From positions 3,582,501-3,646,500 of the forward strand of contig NZ_OY781616.1 in the NCBI RefSeq assembly GCF_963677005.1: a stretch of DNA of 64,000 bases. The letters are read 5' to 3'. A program made the translations under genes and the position numbers. The notes beneath the pieces were generated by a model. That model saw only the letters and a program-made list of their open reading frames with translations. It did no database searches and was not told the DNA's origin. The first letter of the stretch is position 1; every line of letters starts with the position of its first letter. Source of the stretch: Maridesulfovibrio sp. (lineage in GTDB: Bacteria; Desulfobacterota; Desulfovibrionia; Desulfovibrionales; Desulfovibrionaceae). This document shows, piece by piece, positions 1 through 9,715 of this stretch.

Positions 1-852
<852 letters not shown>

Positions 853-946
853 TTTCTTCTCTTCCCTATAACTTTAACCCGAAGGTTAAAGTTATCAGGG
901 TTCTCTATTCGACATATATTTCGATCCTTACGGATCAACATATTTG
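853..946 (+). other. 23S-5S internal spacer with a processing-type hairpin
   Basis: The spacer of about 95 nt holds a perfect 12-bp inverted repeat (868-879 with 884-895) closed by a CGAA tetraloop. A long stem here is what an RNase III-type processing site would look like. No tRNA is present in the spacer. Confidence 0.5.
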
Positions 947-1062
947 TCCTTGCGACCATTGAGGAGGGGCCACACCCGACCCCATTCCGAACTCGGAAGT
1001 TAAGCCCTCCTTCGCCGATGATACTGCCAGGTAGCTGGTGGGAAAGTAGGTCGTCGCAAGGA
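947..1062 (+). rRNA. rrf: 5S ribosomal RNA
   Basis: The ends pair (TCCTTGCGA at 947-955 with TCGCAAGGA at 1054-1062). The interior carries the conserved 5S loop CCATTCCGAACTCGGAAGTTAAG. It follows 23S rRNA in the usual bacterial order and is followed directly by an intrinsic terminator. Confidence 0.95.
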
Positions 1063-1080
1063 CTTTTTTGTTTCTGCAAA

Positions 1081-1112
1081 AGCCCGTACAACAAAAGTTG
1101 TGCGGGCTTTTC
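1081..1112 (+). terminator. rrn operon terminator
   Basis: A 12-bp stem (AGCCCGTACAAC with GTTGTGCGGGCT, one G-T pair) with an AAAA loop is followed by TTTT. It sits 18 nt after 5S rRNA and ends the rRNA operon. Confidence 0.9.
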
Positions 1113-1298
1113 GGCGTTTGGAGTGGGGGAAAGGACACGCAGGGACTTCAGAGGCGACAATAATAGAGTCCGGAGGCCTATCAGCCCTTCGGCAAGAAGC
1201 TTTGCTTCGAGTCCTACGGATGCGGAGAGCAGAGGTGGATTCTCTACTTTGGCTGCCTGCGGCACAAGTGAATAATCAATTGCGTGAAGCGGTTCTGA

Positions 1299-1724
1299 TC
1301 ATGCCGGCGGCGCTATGACCATGAGTGTGGCGCTGCTGCGGGATACCGGTTTTCCCTGATCGTTGCGTACTATGCAGTCAACGATGATGAGTGTCCGACC
1401 GCGTTTGAAAACTGTTGCCTCGGCAGTCAATTTGCCTTTTGACGCCATGGACAGAAAGTTGTTTTTAAGTTCAATGGTAGTGACATTTTCGCCGGGTGAG
1501 AGAGTGGTCATTGCTGCATGTGCTGCAGTTTCACTGGAAAATGCTATGGAGAGCCCACCCTGGATATTACCGGCTCCCTGAAGGAATTCAGGTCTTATTT
1601 CCATACTGAATCTGGCATAGCCTTCACCTACTTCTTCTGCCTTAATTCCCATGAAATCGAGAAACGGATTGTCGACCGGCTCTCCGGCCATAAGCCTGCT
1701 AAGATATTCTTTATAGTCTGCCAT
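1299..1724 (-). CDS. PaaI-family hotdog thioesterase
   Basis: This 141-residue protein has the single hotdog fold of the 4HBT/PaaI family, whose members hydrolyse acyl-CoA thioesters in the cytosol. The central helix segment GNIQGGLSIAFSSETAAHAA corresponds to the family's HGG...D/E active-site region, but Gln stands where many members have His before the Gly-Gly; the acidic residue is kept as Glu. The start was chosen at the ATG that has AGGAGAG 6 nt upstream; a longer reading frame adds 20 lysine-rich residues without a ribosome site. It stands alone on the minus strand between the rRNA terminator and the symporter terminator, so it is probably monocistronic. The substrate cannot be told from sequence. 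Confidence 0.85.
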   Translation of the reverse strand: MADYKEYLSRLMAGEPVDNPFLDFMGIKAEEVGEGYARFSMEIRPEFLQGAGNIQGGLSIAFSSETAAHAAMTTLSPGENVTTIELKNNFLSMASKGKLTAEATVFKRGRTLIIVDCIVRNDQGKPVSRSSATLMVIAPPA

Positions 1725-1821
1725 GTGATCTCTCCTGAAATAGTGTTTCTTCTTTTTATCCAATCGATCTCCGCTAGTCATCATTTAATAAAATTAGTTG
1801 GATAAAGCCTAAAAGCAAAAA

Positions 1822-1850
1822 ACCTCCTCCCGGAAAATCCGGGAGGAGGT
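1822..1850 (-). terminator. terminator of the ald-alsT operon
   Basis: A 12-bp GC-rich stem (ACCTCCTCCCGG with CCGGGAGGAGGT) is followed, reading the minus strand, by TTTTTTG. It lies 29 nt beyond the symporter stop codon. Confidence 0.9.
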
Positions 1851-1878
1851 CGGAAGGTTGTGCTGAGGACTTTGAGAA

Positions 1879-3279
1879 TTAGTCTGAGGTCTCAGAAACC
1901 ATTGAGTTGCCCATTTCTGCAGTTTGCTGGCCGGATTTGTCGGCCGCAAAGTACTTGCGGGTTTCAGAAACTACTACAGGAGTCAGCAGCAGCAATCCTA
2001 TGAGGTTGGGGATTGCCATCAGACCGTTTAATGTATCCGAGATGTTCCAGACAAGACTGAGCTTTGCCACCGCACCGATCCCTACAAAACAGATGAATAG
2101 AATGCGATATGGCAGCACGGCCTTGATACCGAGGAGGTACTCAATCGACTTCTCTCCGTAGTAGCTCCAGCCGAGTATTGTTGAGTAGGCAAAGAGAACC
2201 AGCCCGATAGTTACGACATGCTCTCCGCCGCTGAATCCTCTGGAGAAACCTATTGTGGTCAATTCCGCGCCGGTTGCTCCACCGGACCATACCCCGGTGA
2301 GGATCAGGACGAGTCCGGTCATGGTACAGACAACCAGTGTGTCGATGAAGGTCTGGGTCATGGACACCAAAGCCTGAGTAACCGGGCTTTTGGTCTGTGC
2401 GGCTGCAGCTGCGATAGGTGCGCTTCCCAGGCCGGATTCGTTTGAGAATACGCCTCTGGCTACTCCCATCCGGATGCAGAGCATAATAGATGCACCGGCA
2501 AATCCGCCGACAGCAGCCGTGGGGCTGAAAGCCTGTTCCACAATAAGTGCGAAAGCAGCCGGAACATCGGCAATGCGTTCAAGTATTATGTAAGCGGCCC
2601 CACCCATATAGAATAAGATCATTACCGGAACGAATAATCCTGTTACCTGACCTATTTTTTTGATTCCGCCGAGTATTACGGCAGCGGTGCAGATCATCAG
2701 GACAATTCCTGTCACGAAAGGGGATATATGATATGTTGCTTCAATTGCATCGGCAACCGAGTTTGACTGGACCATGTTACCTATTCCAAATGCGGCCACG
2801 GAGGCACAGATGGCGAATACGGTTCCGAGCCAGGGCATTTTGAGGCCCTGTGAGATGTAGTACATGGGACCACCGCTCATTTCACCGTTTTCATCGACAA
2901 CACGGTATTTAACAGCCAGGACAGCTTCGGCGTATTTTGTTGCCATGCCGAACAGTCCGGTTATCCACATCCAGAACAGAGCTCCGGGACCGCCAACGGC
3001 TATTGCAGTGGCCACACCGGCGATGTTACCGGTTCCAACTGTTGCCGAAAGGGCCGTCATCAAGGCCTGGAAGTGAGTGATATCACCAGGTTCATCGGTT
3101 TCTTCCTTGCGTTTGATCAAGGCAAGGTAGAGTGCGTATAACAGCTTTCTGAATTGTAGACCTCGTAGTGCGAAGGTGAGCCATATGCCGGTACCGACAA
3201 GCAGCACAAGCATCGGAGGTCCCCATGCGAAGGCCCCGACTTTTCCCACCAATCCATCCAGTAAAGTCATAAATTCCAT
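1879..3279 (-). CDS. alsT: sodium:alanine symporter (AGCS family)
   Basis: The product is an inner-membrane carrier of about 466 residues that imports alanine (or glycine) with Na+. It has the AGCS family layout: about eleven membrane segments and the family motifs [20 protein letters not shown] and [20 protein letters not shown] in the first third, and [19 protein letters not shown] later. These motifs carry the substrate and sodium sites in the family. The start was placed at the second Met, which has AAGGGG 5 nt upstream; the upstream ATG has its purine-rich stretch only 1 nt away. It lies 69 nt downstream of alanine dehydrogenase on the same strand with no terminator between, so the pair forms an uptake-plus-deamination operon under the sigma-54 promoter near 4550. 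Confidence 0.93.
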   Translation of the reverse strand: MEFMTLLDGLVGKVGAFAWGPPMLVLLVGTGIWLTFALRGLQFRKLLYALYLALIKRKEETDEPGDITHFQALMTALSATVGTGNIAGVATAIAVGGPGALFWMWITGLFGMATKYAEAVLAVKYRVVDENGEMSGGPMYYISQGLKMPWLGTVFAICASVAAFGIGNMVQSNSVADAIEATYHISPFVTGIVLMICTAAVILGGIKKIGQVTGLFVPVMILFYMGGAAYIILERIADVPAAFALIVEQAFSPTAAVGGFAGASIMLCIRMGVARGVFSNESGLGSAPIAAAAAQTKSPVTQALVSMTQTFIDTLVVCTMTGLVLILTGVWSGGATGAELTTIGFSRGFSGGEHVVTIGLVLFAYSTILGWSYYGEKSIEYLLGIKAVLPYRILFICFVGIGAVAKLSLVWNISDTLNGLMAIPNLIGLLLLTPVVVSETRKYFAADKSGQQTAEMGNSMVSETSD

Positions 3280-3348
3280 ATAATCCCCTTGGTTTATTTG
3301 ATGCATACTCCTTTATGAGCGTAGTCGCGCAATATCCGCTGTTCCCTG

Positions 3349-4461
3349 TTACAGGACGTTGTCTACCGGGACATAGTCAAGGTTGAAGGCTTCTGCAACC
3401 CCCTTGTAGGTAACTTTGCCATTTACGATATTCAAACCGGTTTTGATTGCGTTATTCTCAATAGCGGCTTTCTTCCATCCCTTGTTCGCAATTTCGAGGG
3501 CATATGGGAGGGTTGCATTGGTCAGAGCCATGGTAGAGGTTACAGGAACGGCACCGGGCATGTTTGCAACGCAGTAGTGGATTACACCGTCGATTTCGAA
3601 GACGGGATCACCGTGTGTGGTGGGTTTGGAAGTTTCGAAACATCCGCCCTGGTCGATTGCAACGTCGACGATTACAGCTCCGTCTTTCATGGATTTGAGC
3701 ATGTCTTTGGTAACGAGTTTCGGTGCCTTGGCTCCGGCCACGAGAACAGCACCGATAACTACGTCAGCATCAAGAACAAGTTCTCTGAGCAGTGCGGGGC
3801 TGCTCATCATGGGGAAACAGTTCTTGGGCATCACTTCGGAAAGGTAGCGCAGTCTTTCAAGGTTCATGTCGAGCAGATAAACTTTTGCGCCGAGTCCGCA
3901 GGCCATGAGTGCTGCGTTTGTGCCTACAACACCGCCGCCTATCACTACCACGTTGGCAGGAGCTACACCGGTAACGCCGCCCATGAGAAGTCCTCTTCCG
4001 CCGAAGTAGCGTTCAAGGTATTTTGCTGCTTCCTGAATGGACATGCGTCCGGCAACTTCACTCATGGGAGTGAGCAGGGGAAGATCTCCGGCACATCCTT
4101 TAACGGTTTCGTATGCAATTGCGATTGATTTGTTTTTGATGAATGCACGGGTCAGCGGTTCGTCCGGGGCAAAATGGAAATATGTGAAAACAATCTGTCC
4201 TTCGCGTACCATGTCGTATTCGGAAGGCTGCGGTTCCTTGACGTGCATGACCATTTCACAGTCGCCGTAGATTTCCGCGGGGGTTGCGATGATCTTGGCC
4301 CCGGCTGCTACATAGTCGTCGTCAGAAAATCCACTGCCCACCCCGGCTGCAGTTTCCACCATTACATCATGACCGTTGGAAATCATGATTTCGACACCGG
4401 AAGGGGTCATGGCAACTCTGTTTTCTTCAGATTTGATTTCTTTCAGGATTCCGACTTTCAT
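3349..4461 (-). CDS. ald: alanine dehydrogenase
   Basis: This 370-residue enzyme oxidatively deaminates L-alanine to pyruvate and ammonia with NAD+, or runs in reverse to assimilate ammonia. Family landmarks are all present: the N-terminal [18 protein letters not shown], the catalytic Lys in HVKEP (about residue 74) and catalytic His in YFHFAP (about 96), and a Rossmann nucleotide motif GGGVVG near 175 with the acidic ribose-binding residue in LLDMN. The length is normal. It is the first gene of the operon with the alanine symporter. A consensus sigma-54 promoter lies about 90 nt upstream, which fits an amino-acid-induced catabolic role that feeds pyruvate to the cell. Confidence 0.96.
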   Translation of the reverse strand: MKVGILKEIKSEENRVAMTPSGVEIMISNGHDVMVETAAGVGSGFSDDDYVAAGAKIIATPAEIYGDCEMVMHVKEPQPSEYDMVREGQIVFTYFHFAPDEPLTRAFIKNKSIAIAYETVKGCAGDLPLLTPMSEVAGRMSIQEAAKYLERYFGGRGLLMGGVTGVAPANVVVIGGGVVGTNAALMACGLGAKVYLLDMNLERLRYLSEVMPKNCFPMMSSPALLRELVLDADVVIGAVLVAGAKAPKLVTKDMLKSMKDGAVIVDVAIDQGGCFETSKPTTHGDPVFEIDGVIHYCVANMPGAVPVTSTMALTNATLPYALEIANKGWKKAAIENNAIKTGLNIVNGKVTYKGVAEAFNLDYVPVDNVL

Positions 4462-4546
4462 TACAATTCTCCTTATTAAATTGTTTTTACCCGCATGCTC
4501 GTCGGGCAGTTGAAAGCAGCATTAGAACTGTTGACTGCCCCCCTAA

Positions 4547-4562
4547 GGCAAGCCGCGTGCCA
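4547..4562 (-). promoter_or_regulatory. sigma-54 (-24/-12) promoter of ald-alsT
   Basis: Read on the minus strand the site is TGGCAC, five bases (GCGGC), then TTGCC. This matches the RpoN consensus TGGCAC-N5-TTGC with exact spacing. It lies 85 nt upstream of the ald start codon, just downstream of three palindromes and the gene for a sigma-54 activator. Confidence 0.88.
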
Positions 4563-4704
4563 AAGGCTTTGTGAACTTCTGGTGTCGTCGTTTTCTGATC
4601 GTAACCTGCTAAAATTTAATATGTTATTAAGTTGCAGTTGGCATAATTAATTCTAGTCATGCCTGTGAATGGATCAGTGAAATGGAAACGAAAAAGAGGA
4701 TTGT

Positions 4705-4720
4705 GGTATGAGTGGTTACC
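4705..4720. promoter_or_regulatory. candidate enhancer site 1 (GGTA-N8-TACC)
   Basis: GGTATGAGTGGTTACC is an imperfect palindrome with GGTA and TACC ends. It shares these ends with two neighbouring palindromes. The centre is about 158 nt upstream of the sigma-54 promoter, a usual distance for an activator site. Confidence 0.55.
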
Positions 4721-4730
4721 ATTTGGTGGC

Positions 4731-4744
4731 GGTATGGGCATACC
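4731..4744. promoter_or_regulatory. candidate enhancer site 2 (GGTA-N6-TACC)
   Basis: GGTATGGGCATACC is an inverted repeat of GGTATG/CATACC around two bases. It is 25 nt centre-to-centre from site 1. The spacing between half sites is two bases shorter than in sites 1 and 3, so it may be a variant or weaker site. Confidence 0.55.
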
Positions 4745-4769
4745 CTGCTGAATCAGGGCATGCACTATT

Positions 4770-4785
4770 GGTACGAATTCGTACC
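4770..4785. promoter_or_regulatory. candidate enhancer site 3 (perfect 16-bp palindrome)
   Basis: GGTACGAATTCGTACC is a perfect 16-bp palindrome, 40 nt centre-to-centre from site 2. It lies between the activator gene's stop codon and the ald promoter. Of the three it is the best dimer-binding site by symmetry. Confidence 0.65.
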
Positions 4786-4933
4786 GCAAGCGATGGCAGT
4801 CGTATAAAGTTCAAAATTATAACGTATTAGTTTGATAAATAAAGGAAATATATCAGAACAGCACAAGGCGGAACTGCTCGATAAAGAAGGGGAAGATGTC
4901 TGAAGCCTGTGGAAGCAGAAATCAATGATTAGT

Positions 4934-6583
4934 CTAGTGAAAATCCTCTTCCGCTGTGACTGGGGCCTCCCACGGGGATACCTTGCTTTCATTACGCAAT
5001 TGATGTTTTTCAATTTTTTTGAGCAGAGCAGTGTGCGATATGTCTAGCAATGTTGCAGCCTTGCGGATGCTGGGAGTGGAATTGAGCGCTTCTAGCAGGA
5101 TTTTTACCTCATAATCTGCAACCCTGTTTTTCAACGATGATTCATCATTTGATAAATCCTCGTTTGCCGGGGTCGATGTACGACACACCTTCCCGCAGCA
5201 CAGCGGCTGTGTATTCAGGTGGATGGATTCGGCTGATATCTGGCTGGAATCACTGATTATAGCGGCCCGTTCAATTACATTCTGCAGTTCCCGCACATTG
5301 CCTGGCCAGCTGTATGCGGCCAGTTTCTTGAACGCTTCCCTGCTGATTGTCTGTTCCTTTTTCTGCAGTTTCCGGTTGAACTGGTAAAGAAACGTTTTTG
5401 CCATCAGCGGTATGTCGGTGAGCCTTTCTCTCAAGGGCGGAATCTGTATGGTCAGCACGTTGATGCGGTAAAACAGGTCTTCCCGGAAATCACCGGTTTC
5501 CACCATCTCGTTGAGCTTTTTGTTTGTAGCGGTAATTACGCGCGCATTGACCGGTATCTCCTCGACTCCGCCGATGCGGCGAACAAAGCCGTCCTGCAGG
5601 ACCCGCAGGATTTTGGCCTGCGGTCCCGGGGGCATATCTCCAATTTCATCAAGAAAAATAGTCCCGTTCCGGGCGGCCTCAAACAGGCCCGGTTTGCCCT
5701 TTTTTTTGGCTCCGGTAAACGCACCGTCGATATATCCGAATAATTCGCTTTCTATCAACTGCTCAGGGAGAGCTGCGCAGTTGATGGGAATGAAGGGTCC
5801 GCTTCTTCCGCTTTCGTAGTGAATGGCCCTGGCGAACAGTTCCTTGCCGGTGCCGCTTTCTCCTGTAATTGAGACTATTGTATCAAGTTCTGCAATTTTC
5901 TTGGCAAAGGTGATCAGGTTCAGGATTGCCGGGCTGTTGCCTATGAAGTCATCAAAACTTATTTCAATAGGTGCCATGACCGCATCGACCATGGCTTTTA
6001 CTTCCTTCAGGTCTTTCATCAGCAGTACCGCGCCGACAAAATCTCCCTGTGAGTCATGAATAGGCTTGGCTGATCCGTAGAATTCCACTCTTCCGGTGCT
6101 GGTTACAGCGGATTTCCTTCTGCTTACCGGAACTCTTTTTTCCATGCATTCCATCAGGATGTTGTTCTTCGGAGAAATTTCACTGATGTGTGTATTTACT
6201 ATGCCCTCATATGGCAGGTCGAGGATTCGGCAGGCGACGCTGTTAGCGGTGTTTATAAGTCCCTTTGAATTAACGGAAATGATTCCTTCGCTCATCCCGT
6301 CAAACAGAATTCTGATCCATTTTTCCCGTTTTTCCTGGGGAAGTCTTTTGAGTCTGGACTGGCTTTCAATTCCCGGCAGGGTGGAAAACAGGCTGAGCAT
6401 TTGAGTGGTCTCTATGTTGTTTTCGCTGTTGTCCAGTTCGACAGATATCTGCGCAAATCCGTCTTTTTGCTCCACCTCCATACAGATGATGTTCAGTTCA
6501 TGCTCCAGCATGAGTCTGGTTATATCAAAAACAATTCCAATCCGATCCTTGAAGAGAAGTTTGAATTTTTTGCTTTCAACCAT
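4934..6583 (-). CDS. sigma-54-dependent transcriptional activator with ACT and PAS sensor domains (TyrR-like)
   Basis: This 549-residue protein is an enhancer-binding activator of RpoN promoters. In order it has an N-terminal ACT domain (about 1-75, an amino-acid-binding fold), a PAS domain (about 85-195), an AAA+ domain (about 210-440) and a C-terminal Fis-type helix-turn-helix (about 500-535). The AAA+ part is complete: Walker A GESGTGKE, the sigma-54-contact loop GAFTGA, and Walker B TIFLDEIGDM. The ACT-PAS-AAA-Fis order is that of TyrR/PhhR, which respond to amino acids. It is transcribed toward ald-alsT, ends 372 nt before that operon's sigma-54 promoter, and the gap holds three palindromes. 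I infer that it activates ald-alsT in response to an amino acid, probably alanine. The ribosome site upstream of the ATG is weak. Confidence 0.93.
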   Translation of the reverse strand: MVESKKFKLLFKDRIGIVFDITRLMLEHELNIICMEVEQKDGFAQISVELDNSENNIETTQMLSLFSTLPGIESQSRLKRLPQEKREKWIRILFDGMSEGIISVNSKGLINTANSVACRILDLPYEGIVNTHISEISPKNNILMECMEKRVPVSRRKSAVTSTGRVEFYGSAKPIHDSQGDFVGAVLLMKDLKEVKAMVDAVMAPIEISFDDFIGNSPAILNLITFAKKIAELDTIVSITGESGTGKELFARAIHYESGRSGPFIPINCAALPEQLIESELFGYIDGAFTGAKKKGKPGLFEAARNGTIFLDEIGDMPPGPQAKILRVLQDGFVRRIGGVEEIPVNARVITATNKKLNEMVETGDFREDLFYRINVLTIQIPPLRERLTDIPLMAKTFLYQFNRKLQKKEQTISREAFKKLAAYSWPGNVRELQNVIERAAIISDSSQISAESIHLNTQPLCCGKVCRTSTPANEDLSNDESSLKNRVADYEVKILLEALNSTPSIRKAATLLDISHTALLKKIEKHQLRNESKVSPWEAPVTAEEDFH

Positions 6584-7317
6584 TTTTCTGAGCTCTGTTG
6601 GCGATGTTAAGAATTCTGTGCTGCTTTCATTGCAGAATGAAAAAACTTTTCCGGATTGCAGGTTCGTGCATTACAAGAATCTTATGAACATTGATCCTGT
6701 CAGTCTGTCTCACCCGCATGTGTTCATTTTGGAGGAAATTATATATTTTCAGATTTTTTATGCGGCATATAACTTGTTGATTTTGTTTGTGAACAAAATC
6801 TGCTGGTATGCCGTTCGGAATTGTCGTGTGATCGTGTTACAAATACAAATAATGTACCAATACCCTGGTGGGAAAGCTTTATTGATGGAAATATTTTCAT
6901 CTGTATTGCGCCAAGTATAAGTGTATTAAATAATATATCGTTTAATATGCTTAAATAATTATATTTTTGACACGAAAAGGGTCATCAAGCCTATGGCGTC
7001 TCCTCTTCTGGTCAGGAATTTTAGTTGTATGATATCTTCTATTGCAGGGCTACGATGAAATCAGGCTGGGCGGGACCATGTTTATGAAATTTTTCACATG
7101 GTTAGTAAAAAAATGTAAAAACAGGGTGTTGGCCTGTTTTGCCCCGGTTTTGTCCGCTTAGAGAAGCAAAAAGGTACTTCTTTATGCGGAGAAAGCAAAT
7201 CAGAATTTGGAAACATTTTTTACCGGGTTGAGCTAATTTGCTGTCATTGCATGCAAAAATAATATTGCTTTTTTATTCCATTGGAAATATTTGTTTCCAG
7301 TGGTCGCTCAGCGCCTA
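6584..7317. other. AT-rich intergenic region, no gene seen
   Basis: The 734 nt upstream of the activator gene are AT-rich and have no convincing reading frame. One perfect inverted repeat, TTTTGTT-TGTG-AACAAAA at 6781-6798, could be an operator. A 10-bp hairpin at 7278-7303 follows the stop of the next gene but has its A/T run on the wrong side for a minus-strand intrinsic terminator. Confidence 0.5.
6781..6798. repeat. perfect inverted repeat, possible operator
   Basis: Arms of 7 bp (TTTTGTT and AACAAAA) flank four bases. It is about 200 nt upstream of the sigma-54 activator start. No regulator can be named. Confidence 0.35.
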
Positions 7318-7617
7318 TTAAATTACGAATTTCATGTCCGTGAAAAGCTTTTCTGCATCGTATAGTCCGGGATGTTTTTCAGCTACCATGTTCATTGCGG
7401 GGAAAAACGCATCCCAGCCGATGACCTCGGTAATTTTTGTTCTGTTGACGAAGATTTTGAAAGTCGTCCCGGCAGGGCATTTTGTCATGTTCAGTTCAAG
7501 GGTTCCGTTGGGGCTGCTTTCAAGCCATACCGCAGACCATGAAGAGCGGTCTCCCTCGGTCTTTTTGTATTTCTCAAAGTAGGCCTCGAAAATTTCCCTT
7601 ATCTCAGTGTGCTGCAC
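7318..7617 (-). CDS. small protein of unknown function
   Basis: I do not recognise this 99-residue protein. It starts at GTG with AAGGAG 7 nt upstream, a good ribosome site that supports a real gene. It has no signal peptide or membrane segment and reads like a compact soluble alpha/beta domain with three Trp residues and a central segment GTTFKIFVNRTKITEV. It stands alone between two long AT-rich spacers and is not obviously coupled to the activator or glutamate synthase genes. Confidence 0.7.
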   Translation of the reverse strand: MQHTEIREIFEAYFEKYKKTEGDRSSWSAVWLESSPNGTLELNMTKCPAGTTFKIFVNRTKITEVIGWDAFFPAMNMVAEKHPGLYDAEKLFTDMKFVI

Positions 7618-8578
7618 TTCTTGTCTCCTTGGTAAAATGCGATATATATTCTTCTTTTGGCCCGATTAGCTTAATTTTCTATGTTGTTTTAGTCGAGCCT
7701 TGAAACAATACGGATTACTCAAAATTGATTTTGTTTTTAACATTTGTGTCGTGTTTTCGCAAATTGTTCCTTCTTTTTTGCTTGTAAATTTTGATGCGTA
7801 CATTTTTGTAGTTTGATACAAAATTACCCCTGCAAAATTACAATATTGTTATTCTCTTGAAAAGCGCTGGGCGTGGAGGTAAAAAACGAGCTTATTCGGC
7901 TTTCAATACCTAGTGGCAGTGCTTTTCTCCAGTGCTCGAAAGTGGGGTCGCCCGTATGTGTTGTGGTCGCCAAAACTGAAAAATTTTATACTATTTGATA
8001 AAATTGGTTATGGATAATTTCCAGGTTTCATGGCGGATTATTAATCAAAAGCAAGGCTGATTAATCGGATGTGTGTATAGCTTTTTTGGTAGATTAATCC
8101 TTTTATATTATGGTGTTGTGTCTAGATTGCTTTCAAGGGTGTTGATTGTGTTGCCGCATAGAATTTGTTTGGGATTCGCTTTTAGCGGTATGGGAAGACT
8201 GCGGTTCCGGTCAAAAAAACTTCATTTTCGTATTTTTGTTTGCCAAATTTGTTTTTTTCTGCCATTGTGACCTTCCTGAATCGCTCTAATCTTCAAAAAA
8301 TGACCCTTTTTTTCCTGATTTAGATTCAATCTCAGACCACGGAAAAACCGTTGTGCCAATTTTGAGAGTCCAAAAAACTCAAAATGTAAAAAAACAGGTG
8401 GCACACATTGCTGAATCCGAAATGAGCTGATTGGAGCGAGGAGGGCTGTTTTAAAGCCAGATAAGTCAGCAGCTCGCCATGGCGATTTCCGGTTCCGGTG
8501 TTTCCGCCCGCGAAAATCCTTCGAAAATACGACTGCTGCAATGTGCTGAACCTTATAATCATGGAGTGAACTGACAAT
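7618..8578. other. long intergenic region upstream of the glutamate synthase operon
   Basis: About 960 nt are without a convincing gene on either strand; reading frames here lack ribosome sites and family resemblance. Much of it is AT-rich. A more GC-rich stretch at about 7865-7980 contains short complementary pieces (AGGTA/TACCT, GAGC/GCTC) but no structure I can name. TGGCAC at 8400-8405 resembles a -24 element, but the following GC falls two bases too close for sigma-54. Confidence 0.5.
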
Positions 8579-9715
8579 ATGTGCCGTTTATTTGCGCTTA
8601 CAAGTCGCGATCCGATTTCACCCATGCTTGCGGTCAATGCTCTTAATGTAATGAAAGAAGGGCATGACGGCTCCGGCGTGGGGCTCTGTCTAAGAGGACT
8701 GGGCGGTCGTTTTGAGGAGGAACTGGGAGGTTGCCCGATCCTGTCCGGTATTTTTACGGAAGCAGGGCTGCGCAGGCTGGAACAGTACACCATGGACCAC
8801 GGGTTCAAGTCCCAGTACAGCATTCTTTATAATCCGGAAACCGAGCCGCCTGCAGGAACTCCCGTTCGCGGAACATACGCGGCTATTGCCTACAAGGTGC
8901 CCAAGGGGTGGGCTTCGCTGACTCCTGCACAGCAGGGACGAAAGCTTGTTGAGATGCGCCTTGAACTGCGCAAAATGGGTGAAGAAGACGGGGACATCAT
9001 GGTCTTCTCCTTCTGGCCGGATACTATCATTGTCAAGGAAGTAGGCGATCCGCTTGAGATAGGCGAATATCTGCAGCTGGACGCCAACCCCAATATTTAT
9101 GCCCGGCGCATTCTGGCCCAGGGCAGGCAGAATACCAACTATGCCATCAACCTTTATGCCTGCCACCCCTTCTTCATAGAAGGCGTCGCATCCATGACCA
9201 ACGGTGAAAACACCGCCTTTACGCCTATCAGAGAGTACCTGCAGTCCCGCAATGTGACCGGTTACAGCGGTTACCAGTCCGACTCCGAGGTTTTCACTCA
9301 TATCGCACATTTCACCACCAAGCGGCTGGGGCTTGATATCAGTGCCTACAAGCACGTGATCACCCCGCTCATGGATCATGAAATGGCCGACCACCCGGAC
9401 CGTGAGTTTCTGGCAACAATCAAGAGGTCCTGTCGCAAGCTGATCATTGACGGCCCCAACTGTATCATCGGAACGCTTGATGACGGTTCCATGTTCATGG
9501 TTCAGGATCGCAAGAAGCTTCGCCCCGGAATAGTCGGCGGAAAAGACGGAATCTACGCATTCTCGTCTGAAGTGTGCGGGCTCGATGCCGCCATACCGGA
9601 TCGTGACAGATCCAAGGACTTCCAGCCCATGCATCTTGATACAGTAATCGTCGGACCCGACTGCAAGGAGATAATCACATGCTCACAGAAAGACCAATTA
9701 CCCCGTCAACTTTAA
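8579..9715 (+). CDS. glutamate synthase, glutamine amidotransferase subunit (archaeal-type split GltB N-domain)
   Basis: This 378-residue protein is a class II glutamine amidotransferase that would release ammonia from glutamine for glutamate synthase. The start is fixed by chemistry: Cys at position 2 (MCRLFAL) becomes the N-terminal nucleophile after Met removal. EGHDGSGVG near residue 30 and YSGYQSDSE later are typical of the fold. The ribosome site GGAG is 12 nt upstream, rather far. In most bacteria this domain is the N-terminus of a 1500-residue GltB; here it is a separate gene, as in archaea. It is the first of three genes and overlaps the next by 37 nt. Confidence 0.9.
   Translation: MCRLFALTSRDPISPMLAVNALNVMKEGHDGSGVGLCLRGLGGRFEEELGGCPILSGIFTEAGLRRLEQYTMDHGFKSQYSILYNPETEPPAGTPVRGTYAAIAYKVPKGWASLTPAQQGRKLVEMRLELRKMGEEDGDIMVFSFWPDTIIVKEVGDPLEIGEYLQLDANPNIYARRILAQGRQNTNYAINLYACHPFFIEGVASMTNGENTAFTPIREYLQSRNVTGYSGYQSDSEVFTHIAHFTTKRLGLDISAYKHVITPLMDHEMADHPDREFLATIKRSCRKLIIDGPNCIIGTLDDGSMFMVQDRKKLRPGIVGGKDGIYAFSSEVCGLDAAIPDRDRSKDFQPMHLDTVIVGPDCKEIITCSQKDQLPRQL

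Noticed and set aside
7278-7303. 10-bp hairpin after the unknown small gene as an intrinsic terminator
   Set aside because: On the minus strand the stem is followed by an A-run, not a T-run.
8400-8414. TGGCAC followed by TTGCT upstream of the glutamate synthase operon, sigma-54-like
   Set aside because: The GC of the -12 element falls two bases too close to the -24 GG; RpoN promoters do not tolerate this spacing.
8690-9634. 314-codon minus-strand frame opposite the amidotransferase gene
   Set aside because: The plus-strand gene has the N-terminal Cys and class II amidotransferase features; the other frame has no ribosome site.
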